Origin: Nonomuraea jabiensis
Lineage (GTDB): Bacteria > Actinomycetota > Actinomycetes > Streptosporangiales > Streptosporangiaceae
Direction of reading: 5' to 3'
Assembly: GCF_014204795.1 (NCBI RefSeq)
Contig: NZ_JACHMB010000001.1
Location: 124,001 to 188,000, forward strand
DNA: 64,000 nucleotides
Each line of letters starts with the position of its first letter. The first letter of the stretch is position 1. Below, piece by piece: positions 26,292 through 34,603 of the stretch. A model generated the notes under the pieces. That model did not search any database and was not told where the DNA came from. It saw nothing but the letters and a program-made list of their open reading frames with translations. The translations under genes were made by a program, and so were the position numbers.

Positions 26292-26359
26292 GTGGTGATC
26301 GTGGTCGTGTGGTGATCGTGGTCGTGTGGTGATCGTGGTCGCGTGGTGATCGTGGTCAG
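26292..26359. repeat. Tandem repeat, four 17-bp units
   Basis: Four head-to-tail copies of GTGGTGATCGTGGTCGT; units 3 and 4 differ only in their last two bases. The array abuts and slightly overlaps the stop codon of the DinB gene. Just before it (about 26218-26290) a second family, GGCGCGGGTCAGC[AG]T, occurs in imperfect copies. Together they fill the gap between the dead LysR gene and the DinB gene. Confidence 0.9.
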
Positions 26360-27108
26360 CGGGCTTGCAGTGTGGCGAGGTCGCGCACCGTGTAGCGGCG
26401 GTGCTCGCACTCCTCCTCCATCACCACGCGCAGGCAGCCGCCGACCGTGCGCGGCTCCTCCGGGTAGCCGGGCGCGGGTGCGCGGGTGCAGGCCCGTTCG
26501 AGCCCGGCGTCGGTGAGGTCGTCGAGGATGCCGCGCACCAGCGCCACCCGGCCGGCGCGCGCCTGCGCCACCTCCGCGTACGACGGGCGGGCGTCGAGGT
26601 CGAGGCCGAGCGCCGCCGCGTCCTCGGGCGGGTAGCCGGAGTGGGTGAGGCCGAGCCGGTGGAACGGGTCCGGCGCGTCGAGGATCGCCCGGCCCGCCCA
26701 GGCGTCGGTGGCGAAGACGAGGTGGCGAAGCGTCTCGACGAGGGACCATTCGTCGTCGACCCGTTCGTGGCGCGCCGCTTCGGGCAGCCGTTCGGCGCGG
26801 GCGAGCGTTTCGGACCAGAGCCGCTCGATGGTCTCCCACATCGCGCGGAAGTCGCCGGCCGTGCGCATCTCCCGTAGCCGTACGCGTTCGGGATGGCGCC
26901 GATCGAGCTCGGCCTCGACGTAGGGGGTGACGTCCACGTCGTTGACGCGGAAATTACGGATTTCTCCGGACACGTTGACGTCCATGAGCCAGGAGTCGAC
27001 GATCTTGACCCGGCGCAGATCGCAGCTGCGGAACGTCGTGGCGGAGAGATCGGCCATCGTGAAGCTCGCGCCCTGGAACGCGTCAGTGTTGTCGTACTGC
27101 GCTGCCAT
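26356..27108 (-). CDS. DinB-like protein with N-terminal pentapeptide-type segment
   Basis: A 250-residue cytoplasmic protein. The first 60 residues resemble a short pentapeptide-repeat turn (DAFQGASFTMADLSATTFRS, CDLRRVKIVDSWL). The rest is a DinB/DUF664-type four-helix bundle: ERVDDEWSLVETLRHLVFATD carries the first metal histidine, and EEECEHRRYTVRDL near the C-terminus supplies another. DinB-superfamily members include metal-dependent thiol transferases (mycothiol or bacillithiol dependent), so a mycothiol-linked role in an actinobacterium is possible but unproven. CACAAT lies 6 nt before the ATG with no Shine-Dalgarno, suggesting a leaderless mRNA. Its 3' end overlaps a 17-bp tandem repeat. 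Confidence 0.78.
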   Translation of the reverse strand: MAAQYDNTDAFQGASFTMADLSATTFRSCDLRRVKIVDSWLMDVNVSGEIRNFRVNDVDVTPYVEAELDRRHPERVRLREMRTAGDFRAMWETIERLWSETLARAERLPEAARHERVDDEWSLVETLRHLVFATDAWAGRAILDAPDPFHRLGLTHSGYPPEDAAALGLDLDARPSYAEVAQARAGRVALVRGILDDLTDAGLERACTRAPAPGYPEEPRTVGGCLRVVMEEECEHRRYTVRDLATLQAR

Positions 27109-27147
27109 CGCGCCATTGTGCCCGCGCCAGCCGTGACCGTACAGCGC

Positions 27148-28011
27148 CTATTTCCGAGGTGGCCTCACCCCGCGCACGACGGGCAGGCCCGTGCCCGAGT
27201 CGAGCACGAGGCGGTCGCCGAGCGGACGCGCCAGCGTGACGGTGATCCTGGCTATCTTGAGCATCAGGCTGCACGGCCCGCTGGAGCCCTCCTCGTCCAC
27301 GTCCACCACCACGAGCTTGCCGGTCTCGTACGCCCGCGCCCCGTGAATGCGGTCACAGGAGCCGTGGCCGTACTCCAGGAGCAGGTCGTGAGGCTTGCCG
27401 GCGACGAGGTCGTACCCCGTCACCTCTTCGTACTCCCCCTCCGCTGCCTGTGGACGGGCGGTGATGGCCGAGGGGGCGACCGCCACGTACACGTACTTCG
27501 GCCCGACCCCCCTGACGCTGAACAGCCAGGCGGGCACCCGGATCGTGCCGCGGCTGGTCGTCAGCGTCGTCTCCCCCAGCTCGGCCCCGGTCACCCGGAG
27601 CGGGCGGCAGCCCTTGGCCGGGCACTCCTCCTCGATGAAGTCGGCCGGCTTGCTGAGCTCCGCGTACGCGTCGGCCGCCGTGACGAGCGGCACTTCCGAG
27701 ACGGAGCCGTCCGGCCACCGCAGGCGCGCCGCGGCCAGAGGGTTCGCGGGCAGCTCGGCCGCGAGCTGCCACACGCCGTTGTGCGCGCTCAGGGCGGCCC
27801 AGGCGGGAGGGTCGGTCCAGCCACCCCGATCCTGGAGCCCTCCGAGCGGGACGAAACCCGAGCGCCAGGCCCGGTCGCCGGCCGATCCGTCCCAGCGCGC
27901 CACCACCTCCCGGGCGCGTGCCTCGAACCGGCCCGGCGAGACCCGATAGGACCAGCTACAGGAGGCGGCCAGGAGCAGCACCAGGCACAGGCCCGCGATC
28001 GTCCTACGCAA
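27148..28011 (-). CDS. Putative lipoprotein of unknown function
   Basis: A 287-residue protein with a lipoprotein signal: MRRTIAGLCLVLLLAASCSW has a lipobox LAASC at residues 14-18, so the mature N-terminus would be lipid-anchored outside the membrane. The mature part is mixed alpha/beta with several cysteines (ECPAKGCRP, HGSCDR, SGPCS) that may form disulphides. I recognise no domain. The start is TTG 28011. It is divergent from the histidine kinase gene (139-base gap), and lipoprotein/sensor-kinase pairs sometimes work together in signalling, but nothing in the sequence proves that here. Confidence 0.65.
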   Translation of the reverse strand: MRRTIAGLCLVLLLAASCSWSYRVSPGRFEARAREVVARWDGSAGDRAWRSGFVPLGGLQDRGGWTDPPAWAALSAHNGVWQLAAELPANPLAAARLRWPDGSVSEVPLVTAADAYAELSKPADFIEEECPAKGCRPLRVTGAELGETTLTTSRGTIRVPAWLFSVRGVGPKYVYVAVAPSAITARPQAAEGEYEEVTGYDLVAGKPHDLLLEYGHGSCDRIHGARAYETGKLVVVDVDEEGSSGPCSLMLKIARITVTLARPLGDRLVLDSGTGLPVVRGVRPPRK

Positions 28012-28150
28012 GAGTTCGTGATCACCCCCGGGCGGCTACGGTAGCCGCTCATACACCGGCAAAGTGCCCCTCTTATCGGATTTGCGGGGGAATCTCCCTT
28101 AATTAGGGGCGAACGCACTCCATGTGGTCTTCTGACTACCGGGGTGTGGA

Positions 28151-29518
28151 GTGATCAGACGGCTGGGCCGGTCGCTGCGACTGCGGTTGGCGCTGCTCGC
28201 CAGCTTGGCCATGTTGCTGCTGAACGTCGTCGTCAGCGCGTTCGTGCTGTTCGCCATCCGGAACGAGGCCGGCGACATCCGGGCGTACGACGTGGCCAGC
28301 CAGGCCCTGCGCGTGCTCCTCATGGTCAAGCGGAACCAGCTGCCCCCGACGGTGACCACCGACGGGCTCGACGGCATCCAGGTGCTCGACTCGGCGGGAC
28401 GGGTGGTCTCCTCGACGCCGAACCTGGCCGGCCTGCCCCGGCTGACGACGGTCATCCCCCACCGGAACACGGCCAACGACGTCGCCGAGCTCTGCGATCT
28501 GCCCGCGTTCCCCGGACGGTGCGAGCTGGTGGTCTCCATGCACGCCTACCAGCCGGACGGCGCGTGGGTCATCTACGCCTTCGCCCCGGCCGTGCCCTGG
28601 TACGTCAGCCTGAAAGTGCTCCTTTTCGAGATCTGCGTGGCGGCGCTGCTGGTCGCGCTGACCTGGTTCGGGGTGTCGCGCGTGGTGGCCCGGACGCTCG
28701 CGCCCGTACACAACCTCACGAAGAGGCTGGCCGAGATCACCGCGGGCGGAGGCGGGATGCGGCTCCCCGTACCGCAGAACGTCGACGACGAGATCAGGCG
28801 GCTGGCCGAGACCGGCAACCAGATGCTGGAGCGGCTGGAAGCCGCGATGAGGAAGCAGGCGGAGGCGGTGGAGCAGCAGCGCAGGTTCGCCGGGGACGCC
28901 TCGCACGACCTGCGCAGCCCGATCACGGCGATGCGTACCCAGGTCGAGGACGCGCTGCTCAACCCCGAGGACGCCGACTGGCGGGCGACCGGCGCGGCAC
29001 TGCTGGCCAGCCTGGACCGGCTCCAGGCCATCGTCACCGACCTGCTCACGCTGACCAAGCTGGACGCGGGCGCGCCGAGCTCCCGGGAACCGGTCGATCT
29101 GTGCGAGCTGGTCGGCGCCGAGACCGGCAGGCCGCGTTCGAAGAACGTCGTCACGACGCTGCAGCCGGGCGTGGCCGTCACGGGCGACCGGCTGCAGCTG
29201 GCCCGCCTCCTGACGAACCTGCTGGACAACGCCGAGCGGCACGCCGAGTCCCAGATCCTCATCACCGTACGGCGGCAGGACCGGCAGGCCGTGCTGGAGG
29301 TGCTCGACGACGGGGCGGGCATCGAGCCCGGGCATCGCGAGACGGTCTTCCAGCGCTTCACCCGCCTGGACGCCGCGCGCAACCGCGACGCCGGCGGGAC
29401 CGGGCTCGGCCTGCCCATCGCCCGCGAGATCGCGCACGCCCACGGCGGCACGCTCACGATCGAGGACTCCGAGCGCGGCGCCCGCTTCGTCCTGCGCATC
29501 CCGGTCCGCGAGGACTGA
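28151..29518 (+). CDS. Orphan sensor histidine kinase (HisKA type)
   Basis: A 455-residue membrane sensor kinase. Helix 1 lies at about residues 12-35 (LALLASLAMLLLNVVVSAFV), an extracytoplasmic sensor of about 120 residues follows, and helix 2 (LLFEICVAALLVALTWFGV) lies near residues 158-176. A HAMP region leads to the HisKA H-box FAGDASHDLRSPITAM (phospho-His about residue 256). The ATPase domain has N-box LLDNAERHA, G1 DDGAGIEP and G2 GGTGLGLPIA. It lacks the usual adjacent response regulator on either side. Start GTG 28151 has a poor ribosome site. The 3' end has a partly duplicated copy just downstream. Confidence 0.92.
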   Translation: MIRRLGRSLRLRLALLASLAMLLLNVVVSAFVLFAIRNEAGDIRAYDVASQALRVLLMVKRNQLPPTVTTDGLDGIQVLDSAGRVVSSTPNLAGLPRLTTVIPHRNTANDVAELCDLPAFPGRCELVVSMHAYQPDGAWVIYAFAPAVPWYVSLKVLLFEICVAALLVALTWFGVSRVVARTLAPVHNLTKRLAEITAGGGGMRLPVPQNVDDEIRRLAETGNQMLERLEAAMRKQAEAVEQQRRFAGDASHDLRSPITAMRTQVEDALLNPEDADWRATGAALLASLDRLQAIVTDLLTLTKLDAGAPSSREPVDLCELVGAETGRPRSKNVVTTLQPGVAVTGDRLQLARLLTNLLDNAERHAESQILITVRRQDRQAVLEVLDDGAGIEPGHRETVFQRFTRLDAARNRDAGGTGLGLPIAREIAHAHGGTLTIEDSERGARFVLRIPVRED

Positions 29519-29544
29519 GCATCCCGCCCGAGACGACCGAGCAT

Positions 29545-29613
29545 CCCGCCTGCTTCGTCCTGCGCGTCCCGCCTGCTTCGTCCTGCGCGTCCCGCCTGCT
29601 TCGTCCTGCGCAT
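29545..29613. repeat. Tandem repeat, three 23-bp units, plus duplicated kinase 3' end
   Basis: Three copies of a 23-bp unit (CCCGCCTGCTTCGTCCTGCG plus CGT/CAT). Each contains the CTTCGTCCTGCGCAT/CGT string found at the end of the histidine kinase gene (29484-29500). The last unit runs on into CCCCGGTCCGCGAGGACTG (29614-29632), a near copy of the kinase's final codons. The array therefore looks like serial duplication of the gene's 3' end. Confidence 0.85.
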
Positions 29614-29720
29614 CCCCGGTCCGCGAGGACTGCGCCACACCCCCAAGTCGGCTCCAAGCCACGCACAAGAGCCGGACCTCACCATTTCCAGACGTGAGCG
29701 GAAATTTCAGGACAAGATTG

Positions 29721-31694
29721 ATGAAGATCGCCGCGGGTGCGGCGGTCGCCATGGCGGTCGCGCTGCCCGCGTTACCGGCGGCGGCCGACACCCCCGACGA
29801 GCGACCCGACGTGCCCGTCGGCACCTGGCTGGCCGCGCGTACCCAGCCCGCCGTCCAGCTGACGAGCTTCACCTACACCGGCACGGTCGCCGTGCCGACC
29901 AGCACGATCAACCAGACCGCGTTCAACCGGCTCGTGGAGCAGGCCACCGCCACCGTCGCGTCCGGCAAGATCTCCTCGGACGAGCGCAGCATCGCCAAGT
30001 GGCTGTTCCAGCAGATCGCGGCCGACGTGGATACCTACCTCGCCTCGACCACCCCTGAGCGCACGGTCGAAGCCGAGGTCGGCGGCCTGTGCACCGGCTG
30101 GTGGGTCACCCCTGACGGCTACATGGTCACCGGGGCGCACTGCGTCCAGGTCGGCGAGACCGAGCTGAGCCAGCTGTTCGCGCAGCAGGCGCTGGCCAAG
30201 TTCAACAAGCAGGACGCCAAGGAGATCATCAGCGGGCTGCAGGGCCTGGAGGCCGACGAGGAGATCGTCAAGCTCGCGCAGCAGATCTACGTCACGTTCA
30301 ACACCAACCACATGCAGCTCCGCAACCTGAAGCAGAGCCTGTCGGTGGTCCAGAGCCTGCCCGGCGGCGGCGTGGACAAGACGGCCAAGCCGGTCCCGGC
30401 CGAGCTGGTGTCGGTGGGCGAGAGCTACCCGGGCAAGGACTTCGCGCTGCTCAAGGTCAACGGCCAGCAGAACCTGCCGACCGTGCCGCTCGGCGACGAC
30501 TCCGACGTGCGTACCGGTGACACGCTCTACATCAGCGGCTTCCCCGGCCTGGTCACCAATACGCCGTTCTTCAGCCTGGAGTCCAAGCTGGAGCCGGCGC
30601 TGACCGAGGGCCCGTACAACGCCAAGCGCACCACGCAGACCGGCGTGCCGTACATCCAGACCCAGGCGCCCTCCTACCACGGCAACTCCGGCGGCCCGGT
30701 GTTCAGCAAGGACGGCAAGGTCATCGGCATGCTGATCGCCGGCACGGTGAGCGAGAACGGCGAGGCGTCGGAGAGCGAGAGCTTCGTCCTGCCGGTGGGC
30801 ATCATCAAGGAGAAGCTCGGCGAGAAGAACATCAAGCCTGCCCAGACCACCACGACGATCCGCTACAACGAGGCGCTCAACGACTTCTTCCGGCACTACT
30901 ACTCGGACTCGCTGCCGAAGTTCCGCGAGGTCCAGGCGCTGTTCCCGAACCACCCGTACGTGGCCAAGTACATCAGCGACGCGCAGCAGGCGATCTCCGC
31001 CGGCAAGGACGAGTCGCCCAAGCCGATCCTGCGGTGGGTGCTGATCGGGGCCGGCGTGCTGGTCGCCGCCGTGATCGTCGCGGTCCTGGCCAAGGTCCTC
31101 CGCGGCCGCGGGCGCCGGCGCCGCCACTCCGAGCCGTCCTTCGTCCAGCCCCCGCCCGGCGCGGTCTCGCCCCCTTCGTGGCGACAGCTCCCGGCGGGCC
31201 AGGTGCCGCCTCCGGCGCAGGAGGCGTACGGGCAGGCCGCACACGGTCAGGCCGCACACGGTCAGGCCGCACACGGTCAGGCCGCACACGGTCAGGCCGC
31301 ACACGGTCAGGCCGCACACGGTCAGGCCGCACACGGTCAGGCCGCACACGGTCAGGCCGCACACGGTCAGGCCGCACACGGTCAGGCCGCACACGGTCAG
31401 GCCGCACACGGTCAGGCGGCGTACGGACAGGCCGCGTACGGGCAGGGCGCCGACGGGTACGGCCCCGTCGTCTACAACGCCGGCGGCTACGGCGCCGCGC
31501 CGTACGGCTCGGCCCCCGACCACGCCGGCCCCCAGTACGGCTCGGCCCCGGAGCACGCCAACCCCCAGTACGGACGGGGCCCGTACGGATACCCCGCGCC
31601 CCCGCACGGCCAGGCGCAGCCGCCCTCGGGTGAGCAGACCCGCGCCGTCCGCTACGGCCAGTTCACCCCGCCGCCGAACGACCGGGCCTCCTAG
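29721..31694 (+). CDS. Membrane-anchored trypsin-like serine protease with His-rich repeat tail
   Basis: A 657-residue exported protein. The signal peptide ends near PALPAAA. The trypsin/HtrA-like domain has His140 (TGAHC), Asp240 (KDFALL) and Ser323 (GNSGGP). A membrane helix (WVLIGAGVLVAAVIVAVLA, about 439-457) separates it from a basic, Pro/Gln-rich cytoplasmic tail. That tail contains 12 perfect AAHGQ repeats (506-565), then AAYGQ variants and Tyr-rich repeats. I prefer ATG 29721 (AGGA 8 bases upstream); GTG 29694 would add SGNFRTRL and give a more basic signal n-region. An insertion of about 90 helical residues sits between His and Asp. No PDZ domain. Role unknown: extracytoplasmic proteolysis with a His/Gln-rich inner tail. 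Confidence 0.85.
   Translation: MKIAAGAAVAMAVALPALPAAADTPDERPDVPVGTWLAARTQPAVQLTSFTYTGTVAVPTSTINQTAFNRLVEQATATVASGKISSDERSIAKWLFQQIAADVDTYLASTTPERTVEAEVGGLCTGWWVTPDGYMVTGAHCVQVGETELSQLFAQQALAKFNKQDAKEIISGLQGLEADEEIVKLAQQIYVTFNTNHMQLRNLKQSLSVVQSLPGGGVDKTAKPVPAELVSVGESYPGKDFALLKVNGQQNLPTVPLGDDSDVRTGDTLYISGFPGLVTNTPFFSLESKLEPALTEGPYNAKRTTQTGVPYIQTQAPSYHGNSGGPVFSKDGKVIGMLIAGTVSENGEASESESFVLPVGIIKEKLGEKNIKPAQTTTTIRYNEALNDFFRHYYSDSLPKFREVQALFPNHPYVAKYISDAQQAISAGKDESPKPILRWVLIGAGVLVAAVIVAVLAKVLRGRGRRRRHSEPSFVQPPPGAVSPPSWRQLPAGQVPPPAQEAYGQAAHGQAAHGQAAHGQAAHGQAAHGQAAHGQAAHGQAAHGQAAHGQAAHGQAAHGQAAHGQAAYGQAAYGQGADGYGPVVYNAGGYGAAPYGSAPDHAGPQYGSAPEHANPQYGRGPYGYPAPPHGQAQPPSGEQTRAVRYGQFTPPPNDRAS
31236..31415. 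repeat. Twelve identical 15-bp tandem repeats inside the protease gene
   Basis: Twelve copies of GCCGCACACGGTCAG, all identical at DNA level, encode AAHGQ each. Two diverged units (AAYGQ) follow at 31416-31445. Lack of any synonymous change among the 12 copies points to recent expansion by slippage or recombination. Copy number is a multiple of one codon set, so changes keep the frame. Confidence 0.98.
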
Positions 31695-31833
31695 TCCTGG
31701 ATCTACCTTGCCCACCCTTCCATACTTGAGGCGACGCCCGGGAACATGGCTGCCGTCATCACCGGGCGGGATCCCGCTCGTGCCCGTGAACGCGAAACCC
31801 CCGATTCCGTCGTCGGCCAAAAGGGAGACAGGA

Positions 31834-32208
31834 ATGCGCACGTCGTACAGACTCGTCCCGCCCGCTGTCCTCGCGATCGGCCTGCTCCTCTGCCCGGCCG
31901 CGCCCGCGTCGGCCGCCGCCACGACGGCCGGCCCGGCGACGGTCATGGCCCTGACCCTGGACGAGGGCAGCTGCGAACCGCTCGCGCGGCGCTTCCTCTG
32001 CTCCGTCTCCTACAGCGGGGCGATCGCGCCGGTCGCCATCCGGTGGTTCGTCAACGGCGGCTACATCCCCGCGTACGACAACAAGAGTTTCGTGGGGATC
32101 GGCTGCCAGCCCACGGTGCGGTACGACATCCGGGCGGTGATCTCCGACGCCACCGGCGCGTCCGTCGAGTACCACACCACGCCCGTCTGCCGATCAGGCA
32201 ATCCCTGA
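31834..32208 (+). CDS. Small secreted protein of unknown function
   Basis: A 124-residue protein. The signal peptide (residues 1-27; VLAIGLLLCPAAPASAAA) is followed by a mature domain of about 95 residues with four cysteines (EGSCE, RRFLCSV, GIGCQPT, TPVCRSG), which suggests two disulphides and a small beta-sandwich. The start at ATG 31834 is supported by AGGGAG/AGGA immediately upstream. Similar small Cys-paired exported proteins are common in Streptosporangiaceae without known function. It follows the protease gene by 139 bases on the same strand. Confidence 0.75.
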   Translation: MRTSYRLVPPAVLAIGLLLCPAAPASAAATTAGPATVMALTLDEGSCEPLARRFLCSVSYSGAIAPVAIRWFVNGGYIPAYDNKSFVGIGCQPTVRYDIRAVISDATGASVEYHTTPVCRSGNP

Positions 32209-32273
32209 CGGGTCCCGGCTGCCCGACCTCGGTTGATCTTTCCCTTTAGGGTGGTTACCTGAGGGAGGTATCG

Positions 32274-33296
32274 ATGCCGAGCAATGCCGGGCGTTCCACG
32301 CTGGCCACCATCGCCGCTTCGGCCGGCGTGTCCGTGGCCACCGTGTCCAAGGTCCTCAACGGCCGCACCGACGTCGCGCCCGCCACCCGTTCGCTGGTGC
32401 AGTCCCTGCTGCAGGAGCACGGCTACGTCGCCCGCCGGTCACGCCGGGCGCGGGCGGCGGCTCCGGCCACCGTCGAGGTGGAGGTGGCCTCGGACCTGTG
32501 CGCCTATTCCGCCCAGATCATCCAGGGCATGATCGAGGCCGGAGCCGAGTCGGGCGCGGCCGTCGTCGTCACCAGCCCGGCGGTCATGGCCGATGGCGGG
32601 GCTTCCTGGGTCCGCGGCCTGGTCGACGCCGGGCGGCGAGCGTTGATCACCTTCGGCAGTGAGCCGGCCCCGGCCCAGCTCGCCGCGCTGTCCCGGGCTC
32701 GCCTGCCGGTGGTCGTCATCGACCCGATGAACCTGCCGGACACCCCTGTGACCAGCGTCGGCTCCACCAACTTCGCCGGCGGCCTGTCCGCCACCCGGCA
32801 TCTGCTGGACCTCGGGCACCGTCGCATCGCCTACCTCGGCGGCATCGCCGGCGCGGCGTCCAACCAGGCACGCATGCACGGCTATCGCGCCGCGATGGAG
32901 GCCGCGGGCATCCCCGTGCCCGCCGAATACGTCCGTGCTTCGGGCTTCTGCTATCCCGACGGGGAGACGGGCGGAGCCGCCCTGCTCGACCTGCCGCTCC
33001 CGCCGACGGCCATCTTCGCCGTCAGCGACGAGAGCGCCCTCGGCGCCATACAGGCCGCCAGGGCGCGGGGCCTGCGCGTCCCGGAGGACCTCAGCGTGGT
33101 CGGCTTCGACGACACCGAGATCGCGGTCATGACGTCGCCGCAGCTGACCACCGTACGCCAGCCGCTGCGCGAGATGGGCGGCGTCGCCCTGCGCACGGCC
33201 CTGCGCCTGGCCGCCGGCGAGAAGATCGAGTCCCGCCACATCGAGCTCGCCACCGAGCTGATCGTCCGCGGATCGAGCCGGGCGGCCGGACCGTGA
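32274..33296 (+). CDS. LacI-family transcriptional regulator
   Basis: A 340-residue LacI/GalR-type regulator. The N-terminal headpiece is STLATIAASAGVSVATVSKV (about residues 7-26), followed by LNGRTDVAPATRSLVQ and a hinge with an Arg-rich RRSRRARAAA stretch. The periplasmic-binding-protein-like effector domain has LDLGHRRIAYLGG, FAVSDESALGAIQAARARGL, VPEDLSVVGFDDTEI and TTVRQPLREMG. Start has a strong GAGGGAGG ribosome site. No sugar transporter or hydrolase is adjacent; the closest glycoside hydrolase is GH92 at 42 kb, which has a LacI-type operator, but a link is only a guess. The ligand is unknown. Confidence 0.92.
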   Translation: MPSNAGRSTLATIAASAGVSVATVSKVLNGRTDVAPATRSLVQSLLQEHGYVARRSRRARAAAPATVEVEVASDLCAYSAQIIQGMIEAGAESGAAVVVTSPAVMADGGASWVRGLVDAGRRALITFGSEPAPAQLAALSRARLPVVVIDPMNLPDTPVTSVGSTNFAGGLSATRHLLDLGHRRIAYLGGIAGAASNQARMHGYRAAMEAAGIPVPAEYVRASGFCYPDGETGGAALLDLPLPPTAIFAVSDESALGAIQAARARGLRVPEDLSVVGFDDTEIAVMTSPQLTTVRQPLREMGGVALRTALRLAAGEKIESRHIELATELIVRGSSRAAGP

Positions 33297-33382
33297 GATC
33301 GCGCGGCGGCTCTGGACAACGCGCCCCTTACGTGATCTGACGGAATAAGAGCGCCGACGATCGCGAACAGGAGCACCTGGAC

Positions 33383-34549
33383 ATGAGCGACACGCCGCGA
33401 CTGCACACCGCGGGCAACACCCTGCTGGAGCGAGCCCGCGCGCTGCGCCCACTGATCGAGCGCGACGCGGACCAGGCCGAGGAGCAGGGCAGACTCACCA
33501 CCTCCGTCGTGGACGCCTTACACGAGGCAGGACTTTTCGGCATATGGGTGCCGGTGCCGCTCGGCGGCGCCGAGCTGTCACCCACGGAGCTGATGGCCGT
33601 CTTCCAAGAGCTCTCCTACGCCGACCCCTCGACGGGCTGGGTGGTCATGGCCACCACCCTGGAGAACGGCACGGCCGGCGCCTACCTGGGCGACGAGGCC
33701 GTCGAACGCATCTTCAAGGGCCCCCGGATGCCCCTCTTCGCGGGCCAGGGCACCCGTCCGGGCATCGCCGTCCCCGAGGACGGGGGATTCCGTCTCAGCG
33801 GGCAGTGGAGCTTCGCCTCCGCCATGCTGCACTCCCAGTACGTCCACAGCCTGGGCGCCGTCGAGGGCACCGACGAGGCCCGGATCTTCATCACCCCTAT
33901 CGACGACGTCAAGCCGCTCGGCAACTGGGACGTCCTGGGCCTGCGCGCGACCGGCAGCATCGACTACTCCATAGACGACGTCTTCGTGCCGGAGTCGCAG
34001 TCGCACGCCTTCGACACGAACGAGCCCCTGCGCGGCGGCGCCATCTACCGGCTCGGCCTGCTCGACCAGGCGCTGATCTGCCACTCCGCCTGGGCGCTCG
34101 GCGTCGGCCGCCGGCTGCTGGACGAGCTGAGCCGCTACGCCCTGTCGCGGGCCGGGCGGCCCGGGCAGCTCGCCGGCAGCGACGCCTTCCACACCGACTT
34201 CGCCCGCGCCGAGGCGAAGTTCCGCGCCGCGGCGGCCCTGGTGCGCGAGACGTGGGACGACGTGGAACGCACCCTCGACTCGGGCCGGACGCTCGACGTG
34301 CGGCAGGAGACGATGGTGCGGCTCGCGCTCAACCACATCACGTCGACGATCACCGAGGTCTCCCACTTCGTCTACGCGTCGGGCGGCACCTCGGCGCTGC
34401 GCGACGGGTTGATCCAGCGGCTGTTCAGGGACGTACACGCCGGCGCCGCGCACATCACCTCGGGCCCGCAGTCGCTGCGGGAGTGCGGCCGCGAACTGGC
34501 CGGCCTGGCCGCGGGCGAGTCCTGGGTGCTGTTCGGGCTGGAGCCGTAA
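33383..34549 (+). CDS. Acyl-CoA dehydrogenase-fold flavin monooxygenase or dehydrogenase
   Basis: A 388-residue protein with acyl-CoA dehydrogenase fold. The helical N-terminal domain contains LFGIWVPVPLGGAELSPTEL, the middle beta domain GFRLSGQWSFASAMLHSQY, and GLRATGSIDYSIDDVFVPES. These match the two-component flavin hydroxylase subgroup (HsaA/HpaB-like, DszC-like) as well as acyl-CoA dehydrogenases. The catalytic Glu of true fatty-acyl-CoA dehydrogenases is not identifiable. Such hydroxylases need a separate flavin reductase, and none is adjacent. CAGGAG precedes the ATG. The LacI gene lies 86 bases upstream on the same strand and could control it, but this pairing is not diagnostic. Confidence 0.8.
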   Translation: MSDTPRLHTAGNTLLERARALRPLIERDADQAEEQGRLTTSVVDALHEAGLFGIWVPVPLGGAELSPTELMAVFQELSYADPSTGWVVMATTLENGTAGAYLGDEAVERIFKGPRMPLFAGQGTRPGIAVPEDGGFRLSGQWSFASAMLHSQYVHSLGAVEGTDEARIFITPIDDVKPLGNWDVLGLRATGSIDYSIDDVFVPESQSHAFDTNEPLRGGAIYRLGLLDQALICHSAWALGVGRRLLDELSRYALSRAGRPGQLAGSDAFHTDFARAEAKFRAAAALVRETWDDVERTLDSGRTLDVRQETMVRLALNHITSTITEVSHFVYASGGTSALRDGLIQRLFRDVHAGAAHITSGPQSLRECGRELAGLAAGESWVLFGLEP

Positions 34550-34603
34550 GACCGCGCGTTCAAGGGCGGCCGAGTCGCCGTCCCGCGGTGAGACTCCGGT
34601 GAA

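Noticed and set aside
31236..31415. Array of identical repeats as a possible CRISPR
   Set aside because: The units are 15 bp, contiguous and without spacers, and they are in frame within a gene. No cas genes are present.
30973..31633. Open frames through the 15-bp repeat on both strands (GRTRS and RPDRV repeats)
   Set aside because: A 15-bp repeat keeps every frame open if one is open. The AAHGQ frame belongs to the protease with a catalytic domain and membrane helix; the others have nothing else.
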